Source: Staphylococcus aureus | Lineage (GTDB): Bacteria; Bacillota; Bacilli; Staphylococcales; Staphylococcaceae | Assembly: GCF_001027105.1 (NCBI RefSeq) | Contig: NZ_CP011526.1 | Span: 1,240,001 to 1,304,000 of the forward strand | Direction of reading: 5' to 3' | Length of the DNA stretch: 64,000 bases | Part shown: one piece after another, positions 1-9,731 of the stretch | Numbering within the stretch: position 1 is the stretch's first letter | Layout of the letters: each line of letters starts with the position of its first letter | Position numbers and translations under genes: made by a program | Notes under the pieces: generated by a model | Seen by the model: the letters and a program-made list of their open reading frames with translations, nothing else | Databases searched by the model: none | Told to the model about the DNA's origin: nothing

Positions 1-386
1 GTTTCGCAGGTAGTGTAGCAGATGCGTTTACGTTATTTGAAAAATTCGAAACAAAATTACAACAGTTTAGTGGTAACTTAGAAAGAGCTGCTGTTGAATT
101 GGCACAAGAATGGCGAGGCGATAAACAATTACGTCAATTAGAAGCTATGCTAATTGTAATGGATAAAGATGCTATTTTAGTTGTCAGTGGAACTGGCGAA
201 GTTATTGCTCCAGATGATGACCTTATCGCTATTGGATCAGGAGGCAACTACGCATTAAGCGCAGGACGTGCATTGAAACGCCATGCATCGCATTTGTCTG
301 CTGAAGAAATGGCATATGAGAGCTTGAAAGTAGCGGCTGATATTTGTGTCTTTACCAACGATAATATTGTTGTCGAAACACTATAA
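1..386 (+). CDS. hslV: HslV (ClpQ) protease subunit, 5'-truncated by the window edge
   Basis: C-terminal ~128 residues of the peptidase subunit of the HslUV (ClpQY) ATP-dependent protease, a cytoplasmic two-ring complex that degrades unfolded and regulatory proteins. The frame is open from base 3 (FAGSVADAF) and continues through the family motif [15 protein letters not shown] to VVETL and a stop. The catalytic N-terminal residue lies upstream of the window and cannot be checked. An internal ATG at 99 is not the start, because the reading frame is conserved well before it. hslU follows after 65 bp, as expected for the operon. The identity is secure from the sequence and from its partner next door. 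Confidence 0.96.
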
Positions 387-451
387 TAATCAGAGCACGA
401 TAAATAATTACGAGCAATTAATTTTAGTTAAAAGACGGAGGAATGAAATTA

Positions 452-1855
452 ATGGATACAGCTGGAATAAGATTAACTCCAAAAGAAATCGTATCTAAAT
501 TAAATGAATACATCGTTGGACAAAATGATGCTAAACGTAAAGTGGCAATTGCCCTACGTAATCGATACAGAAGAAGTTTATTAGATGAGGAATCAAAGCA
601 AGAAATTTCACCTAAAAATATTTTGATGATTGGACCAACCGGCGTTGGTAAAACTGAAATTGCAAGAAGAATGGCCAAAGTTGTCGGCGCGCCATTTATA
701 AAAGTAGAAGCTACTAAATTTACTGAGGTAGGTTATGTAGGACGAGATGTTGAAAGTATGGTTAGAGATCTTGTTGATGTTTCAGTAAGATTAGTCAAGG
801 CGCAGAAAAAATCATTGGTACAAGATGAAGCAACAGCTAAGGCCAATGAAAAACTTGTTAAGTTATTAGTTCCAAGTATGAAAAAGAAAGCGTCTCAAAC
901 GAATAATCCTTTAGAGTCACTTTTCGGAGGTGCAATTCCAAATTTCGGACAAAATAACGAAGATGAAGAAGAACCACCTACTGAGGAAATTAAAACAAAA
1001 CGTTCTGAAATTAAGAGACAGCTAGAAGAAGGCAAACTTGAAAAAGAAAAGGTAAGAATTAAAGTCGAACAAGATCCTGGTGCTTTAGGTATGCTAGGTA
1101 CAAATCAAAATCAGCAAATGCAAGAGATGATGAATCAATTAATGCCTAAAAAGAAAGTTGAGCGAGAAGTTGCTGTTGAGACGGCAAGGAAAATCTTAGC
1201 TGATAGTTATGCGGATGAACTAATTGATCAAGAAAGCGCTAACCAAGAAGCGCTTGAATTAGCAGAACAAATGGGTATCATCTTTATAGATGAAATCGAC
1301 AAAGTTGCGACGAATAATCATAATAGTGGTCAAGATGTCTCAAGACAAGGTGTTCAAAGAGATATTTTACCTATACTTGAAGGTAGCGTTATTCAAACCA
1401 AATATGGTACTGTGAATACTGAACATATGCTGTTTATAGGTGCTGGAGCTTTCCATGTATCTAAGCCGAGTGACTTGATACCAGAATTGCAAGGTCGTTT
1501 TCCGATTAGAGTTGAACTTGATAGTTTATCGGTAGAAGATTTTGTAAGAATTTTGACAGAACCAAAATTGTCATTAATTAAACAATATGAAGCATTGCTT
1601 CAAACAGAAGAAGTTACTGTAAACTTTACCGATGAAGCAATTACTCGCTTAGCTGAGATTGCTTATCAAGTAAATCAAGATACAGACAACATTGGTGCAC
1701 GTCGACTTCATACAATTTTAGAAAAGATGCTAGAAGATTTATCATTCGAAGCACCAAGTATGCCGAATGCAGTTGTAGATATTACCCCACAATATGTTGA
1801 TGATAAATTAAAATCAATTTCAACAAATAAAGATTTAAGTGCATTTATTCTATAA
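452..1855 (+). CDS. hslU: HslU (ClpY) ATPase subunit of the HslUV protease
   Basis: AAA+ unfoldase that feeds substrates into HslV; 467 residues, the normal family length. The Walker A motif GPTGVGKTE is near residue 60, the pore motif GYVGRDVES near residue 88, Walker [10 protein letters not shown] near residue 273, and a sensor/arginine region ([13 protein letters not shown]) near the C-terminus. The lysine- and glutamate-rich stretch of residues ~130-240 is the intermediate (I) domain. Two in-frame ATGs exist, at 443 and 452. The Shine-Dalgarno GGAGG (437-441) is one base from the first and ten from the second, so 452 (MDTAGIR) is preferred. It lies between hslV and codY in one operon. Confidence 0.97.
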
Positions 1856-1879
1856 AAATATACAAAAGGAGAAAAATTC

Positions 1880-2653
1880 ATGAGCTTATTATCTAAAACG
1901 AGAGAGTTAAACACGTTACTTCAAAAACACAAAGGTATTGCGGTTGATTTTAAAGATGTAGCACAAACGATTAGTAGCGTAACTGTAACAAATGTATTTA
2001 TTGTATCGCGTCGAGGTAAAATTTTAGGATCGAGTCTAAATGAATTATTAAAAAGTCAAAGAATTATTCAAATGTTGGAAGAAAGACATATTCCAAGTGA
2101 ATATACAGAACGATTAATGGAAGTTAAACAAACAGAATCAAATATTGATATCGACAATGTATTAACAGTATTCCCACCTGAAAACAGAGAATTATTCATA
2201 GATAGTCGTACAACTATCTTCCCAATTTTAGGTGGAGGGGAAAGATTAGGTACATTAGTACTTGGTCGAGTACATGATGATTTTAATGAAAATGATTTGG
2301 TACTAGGTGAATATGCTGCTACAGTTATTGGTATGGAAATCTTACGTGAGAAGCATAGTGAAGTAGAAAAAGAAGCGCGCGATAAAGCTGCTATTACAAT
2401 GGCAATTAATTCATTATCTTATTCTGAAAAAGAAGCGATTGAACATATCTTTGAAGAACTTGGCGGTACGGAAGGCCTATTAATCGCATCAAAAGTTGCA
2501 GATAGAGTTGGTATTACTAGATCTGTAATTGTAAATGCACTACGTAAATTAGAAAGTGCTGGTGTAATTGAATCACGTTCTTTAGGAATGAAAGGTACTT
2601 TCATTAAAGTTAAAAAAGAAAAATTCTTAGATGAATTAGAAAAAAGTAAATAA
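1880..2653 (+). CDS. codY: CodY, GTP/branched-chain amino acid-responsive global repressor
   Basis: DNA-binding regulator that represses amino acid biosynthesis, transport and (in S. aureus) virulence genes when GTP and Ile/Leu/Val are plentiful. It has 257 residues, close to the Bacillus protein. An N-terminal GAF-type ligand domain covers about residues 1-155. The C-terminal winged helix carries [20 protein letters not shown] at about residues 203-222. It follows hslU by 24 bp with an AAAAGGAG ribosome site and ends before a clear terminator, so it is the last gene of the hslV-hslU-codY unit. I saw no convincing CodY box near it. Confidence 0.97.
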
Positions 2654-2718
2654 GTCGATGAGTCTGGGACATAATTCAATGTCCTAGTCGTGACGATGTT
2701 ATCTTGGCGGTAGTCAAT

Positions 2719-2761
2719 GAAATGACTTTGATGATTATGTTGAAGTCATTTCTTTATTTTT
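2719..2761 (+). terminator. Intrinsic terminator after codY
   Basis: Ten-base arms GAAATGACTT (2719-2728) and AAGTCATTTC (2743-2752) are perfectly complementary and are followed by a T-rich tract. The hairpin closes the hslV-hslU-codY operon. Confidence 0.88.
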
Positions 2762-2843
2762 GTCTAATTTTCAATCAAATTGATATTTCACATTAACTTG
2801 ATAGAATTACCTTTAAATTTATGGAAAAATGCTTGAAAAACAT

Positions 2844-2872
2844 TTGCTTTAGACACGGCATTATGTTATATT
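2844..2872 (+). promoter_or_regulatory. Probable sigma-A promoter of rpsB
   Basis: A -35 box TTGCTT (2844-2849), a 17-bp spacer and a -10 box TATATT (2867-2872) lie about 120 bp upstream of rpsB. This leaves an untranslated leader long enough for ribosomal-protein feedback. The boxes are seen; promoter activity is inferred. Confidence 0.65.
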
Positions 2873-2994
2873 TATTTTCGGCTATAAAGCCAATACACAC
2901 ATATCAAACGTGATTGTGTAAAGGGTGCAATATTTATATATTGTCTTTACAATAGTTTGCTATGGAGGTAATTAACCAATAGGAGGAATTTATA

Positions 2995-3762
2995 ATGGCA
3001 GTAATTTCAATGAAACAATTACTAGAAGCGGGTGTTCACTTCGGTCACCAAACACGTCGTTGGAACCCAAAAATGAAAAAATATATCTTCACTGAGAGAA
3101 ATGGTATTTATATCATCGACTTACAAAAAACAGTGAAAAAAGTAGACGAGGCATACAACTTCTTGAAACAAGTTTCAGAAGATGGTGGACAAGTCTTATT
3201 CGTAGGAACTAAAAAACAAGCACAAGAATCAGTTAAATCTGAAGCAGAACGTGCTGGTCAATTCTACATTAACCAAAGATGGTTAGGTGGATTATTAACT
3301 AACTATAAAACGATCTCAAAACGAATCAAACGTATTTCTGAAATTGAAAAAATGGAAGAAGATGGTTTATTCGAAGTATTACCTAAAAAAGAAGTAGTAG
3401 AACTTAAAAAAGAATACGACCGTTTAATCAAATTCTTAGGCGGAATTCGTGATATGAAATCAATGCCTCAAGCATTATTCGTAGTTGACCCACGTAAAGA
3501 GCGTAATGCAATTGCTGAAGCTCGTAAATTAAATATTCCTATCGTAGGTATCGTTGACACTAACTGTGATCCTGACGAAATTGACTACGTTATCCCAGCA
3601 AACGACGATGCTATCCGTGCGGTTAAATTATTAACTGCTAAAATGGCAGATGCAATCTTAGAAGGTCAACAAGGCGTTTCTAATGAAGAAGTAGCTGCAG
3701 AACAAAACATCGATTTAGATGAAAAAGAAAAATCAGAAGAAACAGAAGCAACTGAAGAATAA
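2995..3762 (+). CDS. rpsB: 30S ribosomal protein S2
   Basis: Structural protein of the small ribosomal subunit, needed for S1 and mRNA engagement. It has 255 residues. Family landmarks are the N-terminal [19 protein letters not shown], the [10 protein letters not shown] segment near residue 95 and [12 protein letters not shown] near residue 180. The C-terminus is an acidic Glu-rich tail, typical of Firmicutes. The start is preceded by AGGAGGAATTTATA. A terminator separates it from tsf, although the order rpsB-tsf-pyrH-frr is the classical bacterial cluster. Confidence 0.98.
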
Positions 3763-3798
3763 TCAACTGTTGAATCTGACTTAGATATAGTTTAAATG

Positions 3799-3831
3799 GG
3801 TGATAAGATATTAATGCTTATCACCTTTTTT
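3799..3831 (+). terminator. Intrinsic terminator between rpsB and tsf
   Basis: Perfect nine-base arms GGTGATAAG (3799-3807) and CTTATCACC (3817-3825) are followed by six T residues. It probably lowers or uncouples tsf expression from rpsB. Confidence 0.9.
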
Positions 3832-3943
3832 AAAAAGAAAATCGAGGCAAATTACAAATATTCAAATAGAGTATTGGCAATCTTGCCTATAATAATGCTA
3901 AAATCATAATATATAAAATGATAACTTATTGGAGGAATAATGA

Positions 3944-4825
3944 ATGGCAACTATTTCAGCAAAACTTGTTAAAGAATTACGTGAAAAAACTGGCGCGGGT
4001 ATGATGGATTGTAAAAAAGCGCTAACTGAAACTGATGGTGACATCGATAAAGCGATTGACTACCTACGTGAAAAAGGTATTGCTAAAGCAGCTAAAAAAG
4101 CAGACCGTATTGCGGCTGAAGGTTTAGTACATGTAGAAACTAAAGGTAACGACGCAGTTATCGTTGAAATCAACTCTGAAACAGACTTTGTTGCTCGTAA
4201 CGAAGGTTTCCAAGAGTTAGTTAAAGAAATCGCTAATCAAGTATTAGATACAAAAGCTGAAACTGTTGAAGCTTTAATGGAAACAACTTTACCAAATGGT
4301 AAATCAGTTGATGAAAGAATTAAAGAAGCAATTTCAACAATCGGTGAAAAATTAAGTGTTCGTCGTTTTGCTATCAGAACTAAAACTGATAACGATGCTT
4401 TCGGCGCTTACTTACACATGGGTGGACGCATTGGTGTATTAACAGTTGTTGAAGGTTCAACTGACGAAGAAGCAGCAAGAGACGTTGCTATGCATATCGC
4501 TGCAATCAACCCTAAATATGTTTCTTCTGAACAAGTTAGCGAAGAAGAAATCAACCACGAAAGAGAAGTTTTAAAACAACAAGCATTAAATGAAGGTAAA
4601 CCAGAAAACATCGTTGAAAAAATGGTGGAAGGACGTTTACGTAAATACTTACAAGAAATTTGTGCTGTAGATCAAGACTTCGTTAAAAACCCTGATGTAA
4701 CAGTTGAAGCTTTCTTAAAAACAAAAGGTGGAAAACTTGTTGACTTCGTACGCTATGAAGTAGGCGAAGGTATGGAAAAACGCGAAGAAAACTTTGCGGA
4801 TGAAGTTAAAGGACAAATGAAATAA
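3944..4825 (+). CDS. tsf: Elongation factor Ts
   Basis: Guanine nucleotide exchange factor that regenerates EF-Tu-GTP in translation elongation. It has 293 residues. The N-terminal UBA-like domain carries the family signature [16 protein letters not shown], and the core contains [12 protein letters not shown] near residue 77, the region that contacts EF-Tu. A good ribosome site (GGAGGAATAATGA) precedes the ATG. It is flanked by terminator-like hairpins on both sides, so it may be transcribed partly on its own; the AT-rich gap upstream has several weak promoter-like boxes. Confidence 0.98.
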
Positions 4826-4846
4826 TCTGTCATAAAGTAAAACAAG

Positions 4847-4918
4847 GAAGAAGACACCTTTAATGTTGCTTTATTAAAATGTAAATCATTCTAATAAAAC
4901 GACAACTGTGTCTTCTTT
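4847..4918 (+). terminator. Nested hairpin (terminator or attenuator) between tsf and pyrH
   Basis: Outer arms GAAGAAGACAC (4847-4857) and GTGTCTTCTTT (4908-4918) pair over ten bases. Inside them GTTG/CAAC and TTTATTA (4870-4876)/TAATAAA (4892-4898) pair again, giving a long stepped stem. The trailing T tract is weak, so an attenuator or processing element is as likely as a strong terminator. It ends about 45 bp before the pyrH start. Confidence 0.65.
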
Positions 4919-4961
4919 ACTTGTATATGTTACATATATTCACGATAGAGAGGATAAGAAA

Positions 4962-5684
4962 ATGGCTCAAATTTCTAAATATAAACGTGTAGTTTTGAAA
5001 CTAAGTGGTGAAGCGTTAGCTGGAGAAAAAGGATTTGGCATAAATCCAGTAATTATTAAAAGTGTTGCTGAGCAAGTGGCTGAAGTTGCTAAAATGGACT
5101 GTGAAATCGCAGTAATCGTTGGTGGCGGAAACATTTGGAGAGGTAAAACAGGTAGTGACTTAGGTATGGACCGTGGAACTGCTGATTACATGGGTATGCT
5201 TGCAACTGTAATGAATGCCTTAGCATTACAAGATAGTTTAGAACAATTGGATTGTGATACACGAGTATTAACATCTATTGAAATGAAGCAAGTGGCTGAA
5301 CCTTATATTCGTCGTCGTGCAATTAGACACTTAGAAAAGAAACGCGTAGTTATTTTTGCTGCAGGTATTGGAAACCCATACTTCTCTACAGATACTACAG
5401 CGGCATTACGTGCTGCAGAAGTTGAAGCAGATGTTATTTTAATGGGCAAAAATAATGTAGATGGTGTATATTCTGCAGATCCTAAAGTAAACAAAGATGC
5501 GGTAAAATATGAACATTTAACGCATATTCAAATGCTTCAAGAAGGTTTACAAGTAATGGATTCAACAGCATCCTCATTCTGTATGGATAATAACATTCCG
5601 TTAACTGTTTTCTCTATTATGGAAGAAGGAAATATTAAACGTGCTGTTATGGGTGAAAAGATAGGTACGTTAATTACAAAATAA
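4962..5684 (+). CDS. pyrH: UMP kinase (uridylate kinase)
   Basis: Phosphorylates UMP to UDP in pyrimidine nucleotide synthesis. Bacterial PyrH is a hexameric amino-acid-kinase-fold enzyme, controlled by GTP and UTP in studied members. It has 240 residues from this ATG ([19 protein letters not shown]). Motifs are [10 protein letters not shown] (phosphate-binding loop), VGGGNIWRG and [18 protein letters not shown]. The longer frame starting at 4908 overlaps the upstream hairpin and has no ribosome site there; GAGAGGATAAGAAA precedes 4962. frr follows after 18 bp, so the two are co-transcribed. Confidence 0.97.
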
Positions 5685-5702
5685 ATTTAGAGGTGTAAAA
5701 TA

Positions 5703-6257
5703 ATGAGTGACATTATTAATGAAACTAAATCAAGAATGCAAAAATCAATCGAAAGCTTATCACGTGAATTAGCTAACATCAGTGCAGGAAGAGCTAATTC
5801 AAATTTATTAAACGGCGTAACAGTTGATTACTATGGTGCACCAACACCTGTACAACAATTAGCAAGCATCAATGTTCCAGAAGCACGTTTACTTGTTATT
5901 TCTCCATACGACAAAACTTCTGTAGCTGACATCGAAAAAGCGATAATAGCAGCTAACTTAGGTGTTAACCCAACAAGTGATGGTGAAGTGATACGTATTG
6001 CTGTACCTGCCTTAACAGAAGAACGTAGAAAAGAGCGCGTTAAAGATGTTAAGAAAATTGGTGAAGAAGCTAAAGTATCTGTTCGAAATATTCGTCGTGA
6101 TATGAATGATCAGTTGAAAAAAGATGAAAAAAATGGCGACATTACTGAAGATGAGTTGAGAAGTGGCACTGAAGATGTTCAGAAAGCAACAGACAATTCA
6201 ATAAAAGAAATTGATCAAATGATTGCTGATAAAGAAAAAGATATTATGTCAGTATAA
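5703..6257 (+). CDS. frr: Ribosome recycling factor
   Basis: Tail-like factor that, with EF-G, splits the post-termination ribosome. It has 184 residues, the standard length. The two-domain layout is seen: long helical segments (residues 1-30 and 105-184) around the beta domain with [20 protein letters not shown]. The C-terminal helix region has [13 protein letters not shown]. The ribosome site AGGTG precedes the ATG. It is the end of a tightly spaced pyrH-frr pair; a 372-bp gap follows. Confidence 0.97.
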
Positions 6258-6629
6258 AACTAATATACAATGACATATTAAAATGCCAGTATTAAACGAT
6301 AATGTAACATTTAAAATGGGCATGTTTAATTAAATCAAAGATGCATGTGATAATTTAAATTCACAATGAGCATAAAAATGGTGTTTAAACAAGTTAATTA
6401 AACATATACTTTATAAATAATAGGCATTAGGTATATTGCTATAATAAAGTTATGTAATTTTTAACCTCAGTATGTATGTCACATTTCTGGTGTAAACTGT
6501 ACCGAGTCAGACTTTGGTACAGTTTTTTTATTTGCTTATTCAATGCATTAAATGAGTATGATAAAATGATAATGATTGTTTAGTAACTTATACTATATGA
6601 CAGAGATGATCAGGCTCGGAGGAAAGACC
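6258..6629 (+). other. frr-uppS intergenic region
   Basis: No gene is apparent in this 372-bp AT-rich gap. It contains TATAAT-like boxes around 6440-6450, an intrinsic terminator at 6495-6529, and then about 100 bp leading to uppS with a TTCAAT/17 bp/TAAAAT pair that could be its promoter. The material between the TATAAT box and the terminator is about 80 bp and could in principle be a small transcript, but nothing proves it. Confidence 0.5.
6495..6529 (+). terminator. Intrinsic terminator upstream of uppS
   Basis: Perfect nine-base arms AACTGTACC (6495-6503) and GGTACAGTT (6516-6524) run into seven T residues. It is about 240 bp past frr, which is far for a simple frr terminator. Confidence 0.9.
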
Positions 6630-7400
6630 ATGTTTAAAAAGCTAATAAATAAAAAGAACACTATAAATAATTATAATGAAGAATTAGACTCGTCTAATAT
6701 ACCTGAACATATCGCTATTATTATGGATGGTAATGGGCGATGGGCTAAGAAGCGAAAAATGCCTAGAATTAAAGGTCATTACGAAGGTATGCAAACAATA
6801 AAAAAAATTACTAGGGTAGCTAGTGATATTGGTGTTAAGTACTTAACTTTATACGCCTTTTCCACTGAAAATTGGTCAAGACCTGAAAGTGAAGTAAATT
6901 ATATTATGAATTTGCCTGTCAATTTCTTAAAGACATTCTTACCGGAACTAATTGAAAAAAATGTCAAAGTTGAAACAATTGGATTTACTGATAAGTTGCC
7001 AAAATCAACGATAGAAGCAATTAATAATGCTAAAGAAAAGACAGCTAATAATACCGGCTTAAAATTAATATTTGCAATTAATTATGGTGGCAGAGCAGAA
7101 CTTGTTCATAGTATTAAAAATATGTTTGACGAGCTTCATCAACAAGGTTTAAATAGTGATATCATAGATGAAACATATATAAACAATCATTTAATGACAA
7201 AAGACTATCCTGATCCAGAGTTGTTAATTCGTACTTCAGGAGAACAAAGAATAAGTAATTTCTTGATTTGGCAAGTTTCGTATAGTGAATTTATCTTTAA
7301 TCAAAAATTATGGCCTGACTTTGACGAAGATGAATTAATTAAATGTATAAAAATTTATCAGTCACGTCAAAGACGCTTTGGCGGATTGAGTGAGGAGTAG
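6630..7400 (+). CDS. uppS: Undecaprenyl diphosphate synthase (isoprenyl transferase)
   Basis: cis-Prenyltransferase that adds isopentenyl units to farnesyl diphosphate to make the C55 lipid carrier for peptidoglycan and teichoic acid synthesis. It has 256 residues from the ATG at 6630, which follows CGGAGGAAAGACC; the longer frame from 6576 lacks a ribosome site. Family motifs are IAIIMDGNGRWAKKR (catalytic Asp) near residue 30, YAFSTENWSRP near residue 77 and the C-terminal RTSGEQRISNFLIWQ diphosphate-binding segment. cdsA follows after 6 bp, so the two lipid-pathway genes are co-transcribed. Confidence 0.97.
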   Translation: MFKKLINKKNTINNYNEELDSSNIPEHIAIIMDGNGRWAKKRKMPRIKGHYEGMQTIKKITRVASDIGVKYLTLYAFSTENWSRPESEVNYIMNLPVNFLKTFLPELIEKNVKVETIGFTDKLPKSTIEAINNAKEKTANNTGLKLIFAINYGGRAELVHSIKNMFDELHQQGLNSDIIDETYINNHLMTKDYPDPELLIRTSGEQRISNFLIWQVSYSEFIFNQKLWPDFDEDELIKCIKIYQSRQRRFGGLSEE

Positions 7401-7406
7401 TATAGT

Positions 7407-8189
7407 ATGAAAGTTAGAACGCTGACAGCTATTATTGCCTTAATCGTATTCTTGCCTATCTTGTTAAAAGGCGGCCTTGTGTTAATGATATTTGCTAATA
7501 TATTAGCATTGATTGCATTAAAAGAATTGTTGAATATGAATATGATTAAATTTGTTTCAGTTCCTGGTTTAATTAGTGCAGTTGGTCTTATCATCATTAT
7601 GTTGCCACAACATGCAGGGCCATGGGTACAAGTAATTCAATTAAAAAGTTTAATTGCAATGAGCTTTATTGTATTAAGTTATACTGTCTTATCTAAAAAC
7701 AGATTTAGTTTTATGGATGCTGCATTTTGCTTAATGTCTGTGGCTTATGTAGGCATTGGTTTTATGTTCTTTTATGAAACGAGATCAGAAGGATTACATT
7801 ACATATTATATGCCTTTTTAATTGTTTGGCTTACAGATACAGGGGCTTACTTGTTTGGTAAAATGATGGGTAAACATAAGCTTTGGCCAGTAATAAGTCC
7901 GAATAAAACAATCGAAGGATTCATAGGTGGCTTGTTCTGTAGTTTGATAGTACCACTTGCAATGTTATATTTTGTAGATTTCAATATGAATGTATGGATA
8001 TTACTTGGAGTGACATTGATTTTAAGTTTATTTGGTCAATTAGGTGATTTAGTGGAATCAGGATTTAAGCGTCATTTCGGCGTTAAAGACTCAGGTCGAA
8101 TACTACCTGGACACGGTGGTATTTTAGACCGATTTGACAGCTTTATGTTTGTGTTACCATTATTAAATATTTTATTAATACAATCTTAA
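7407..8189 (+). CDS. cdsA: Phosphatidate cytidylyltransferase (CDP-diacylglycerol synthase)
   Basis: Integral membrane enzyme converting phosphatidic acid and CTP to CDP-diacylglycerol, the precursor of phosphatidylglycerol (made by PgsA, encoded at 36.3 kb) and cardiolipin. It has 260 residues with several hydrophobic membrane segments. The family signature lies at the C-terminus: [20 protein letters not shown] followed by GILDRFDS. Length and motif fit the family. It is coupled to uppS upstream and ends at a strong terminator. Confidence 0.96.
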
Positions 8190-8218
8190 TGCTGAGAACA
8201 AATCAATAAACGTAAAGA

Positions 8219-8259
8219 GGAGTTGCTGAGATAATTTAATGAATCTCAGAACTCCTTTT
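8219..8259 (+). terminator. Intrinsic terminator after cdsA
   Basis: Long arms 8219-8232 (GGAGTTGCTGAGAT) and 8243-8255 (ATCTCAGAACTCC), with one bulge, are followed by TTTT. The T tract is also the beginning of the tandem repeat that follows. Confidence 0.85.
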
Positions 8260-8331
8260 GAAAATTATACGCAATATTAACTTTGAAAATTATACGCAAT
8301 ATTAACTTTGAAAATTAGACGTTATATTTTG
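8257..8331 (+). repeat. 25-bp tandem repeat, two exact copies plus a diverged third
   Basis: A 25-bp unit beginning TTTGAAAATTATACGC occurs exactly at 8257-8281 and 8282-8306. A third, diverged copy starts at 8307 (TTTGAAAATTAGACG). The array sits between the cdsA terminator and rseP and codes for nothing visible. Such arrays often vary in copy number between strains. Confidence 0.92.
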
Positions 8332-8425
8332 TGATTTGTCAGTATCATATTATAATGACTTATGTTACGTATACAGCAATCATTTTTAAAATAAAAGAAA
8401 TTTATAAACAATCGAGGTGTAGCGA

Positions 8426-9712
8426 GTGAGCTATTTAGTTACAATAATTGCATTTATTATTGTTTTTGGTGTACTAGTAACTGTTCATGAATATGGCCAT
8501 ATGTTTTTTGCGAAAAGAGCAGGCATTATGTGTCCAGAATTTGCGATCGGTATGGGGCCAAAAATTTTTAGTTTTAGAAAAAATGAAACACTTTACACTA
8601 TTAGGTTATTGCCTGTTGGTGGATATGTTCGTATGGCAGGAGATGGCTTAGAAGAGCCACCAGTCGAGCCCGGTATGAACGTTAAAATTAAACTTAATGA
8701 AGAAAATGAAATAACACATATCATATTAGATGATCATCATAAGTTTCAACAAATTGAAGCGATCGAAGTTAAAAAATGTGATTTTAAGGATGACTTATTC
8801 ATAGAAGGTATCACTGCTTATGATAATGAAAGACATCATTTTAAAATTGCTAGAAAGTCTTTCTTTGTTGAAAATGGTAGCTTAGTTCAAATTGCTCCGA
8901 GAGACAGACAATTTGCACATAAAAAGCCATGGCCGAAATTTTTAACATTATTTGCGGGACCGTTATTTAACTTTATATTAGCTTTAGTCCTATTTATTGG
9001 TCTTGCATATTATCAAGGCACGCCTACGTCTACTGTAGAACAAGTCGCAGATAAGTATCCAGCTCAACAAGCAGGATTACAAAAAGGTGATAAGATCGTC
9101 CAAATTGGCAAATATAAAATATCTGAATTTGATGATGTTGATAAGGCGTTAGATAAAGTTAAAGATAATAAGACGACTGTTAAATTTGAACGTGATGGTA
9201 AAACAAAGTCAGTTGAATTAACACCTAAAAAGACTGAAAAAAAACTGACTAAAGTAAGTTCAGAGACGAAGTATGTTCTCGGATTCCAACCAGCGAGTGA
9301 ACATACACTTTTTAAACCAATTGTATTCGGATTTAAAAGCTTTTTAATCGGTAGTACTTATATTTTTACAGCTGTAGTAGGTATGTTGGCTAGTATATTT
9401 ACGGGCGGATTCTCATTTGATATGTTAAATGGTCCGGTTGGTATTTATCATAACGTCGACTCAGTTGTTAAAGCGGGTATCATTAGCTTAATTGGTTACA
9501 CTGCGTTATTAAGTGTAAACTTAGGTATTATGAATTTAATTCCTATTCCTGCACTAGACGGTGGTCGTATTTTATTTGTTATATATGAAGCGATTTTCAG
9601 AAAACCAGTTAATAAAAAAGCGGAAACAACGATTATTGCTATTGGTGCCATTTTCATGGTCGTTATAATGATATTAGTAACGTGGAATGATATTCGACGA
9701 TATTTCTTATAA
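8426..9712 (+). CDS. rseP: Site-2-type intramembrane zinc metalloprotease RseP
   Basis: Membrane protease of the S2P family that cleaves transmembrane segments; relatives process anti-sigma factors, leftover signal peptides or peptide pheromones (RasP in Bacillus, Eep in Enterococcus). It has 428 residues. The zinc motif HEYGH is at residues 21-25 in the first membrane helix. A PDZ-like domain lies at about residues 195-270. The second conserved motif [12 protein letters not shown] is near residue 373, followed by a last membrane helix. The start is GTG, preceded by GAGGTGTAGC. proS follows after 19 bp, an arrangement common in Firmicutes. Confidence 0.96.
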   Translation: MSYLVTIIAFIIVFGVLVTVHEYGHMFFAKRAGIMCPEFAIGMGPKIFSFRKNETLYTIRLLPVGGYVRMAGDGLEEPPVEPGMNVKIKLNEENEITHIILDDHHKFQQIEAIEVKKCDFKDDLFIEGITAYDNERHHFKIARKSFFVENGSLVQIAPRDRQFAHKKPWPKFLTLFAGPLFNFILALVLFIGLAYYQGTPTSTVEQVADKYPAQQAGLQKGDKIVQIGKYKISEFDDVDKALDKVKDNKTTVKFERDGKTKSVELTPKKTEKKLTKVSSETKYVLGFQPASEHTLFKPIVFGFKSFLIGSTYIFTAVVGMLASIFTGGFSFDMLNGPVGIYHNVDSVVKAGIISLIGYTALLSVNLGIMNLIPIPALDGGRILFVIYEAIFRKPVNKKAETTIIAIGAIFMVVIMILVTWNDIRRYFL

Positions 9713-9731
9713 TTTAGGAGGATAAATAATT

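Larger units (their letters stand above)
2654..2994 (+). other. codY-rpsB intergenic region with repeat-like hairpin, terminator and rpsB leader
   Basis: This 341-bp gap has no gene. From 5' to 3' it holds a small hairpin (GGGACAT...ATGTCC, about 2665-2683) whose text resembles a repeat I remember from staphylococcal spacers, the codY terminator, an AT-rich spacer, the rpsB promoter (2844-2872), and a leader of about 115 nt. The leader contains a self-complementary stretch around 2930-2945 and ends in an AGGAGG-type ribosome site. Confidence 0.7.

Noticed and set aside
424-678. Minus-strand ORF of 84 residues across the start of hslU
   Set aside because: It lies inside hslU, has no ribosome site and its protein is Leu/Ile/Ser-rich shadow text.
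4908-4961. Extended N-terminus for pyrH from an ATG at 4908
   Set aside because: It overlaps the hairpin, has no ribosome site and lacks family similarity; 4962 gives the standard 240 residues.
6440-6529. Small RNA gene between frr and uppS
   Set aside because: A TATAAT-like box and terminator exist, but no -35 box at proper spacing, so I did not call an RNA gene.
8257-8331. CRISPR-like array
   Set aside because: The repeats are directly adjacent with no spacers, so it is a simple tandem repeat.
9600-9731. T-box leader for proS
   Set aside because: Only 19 bp separate rseP and proS and no T-box text is present.
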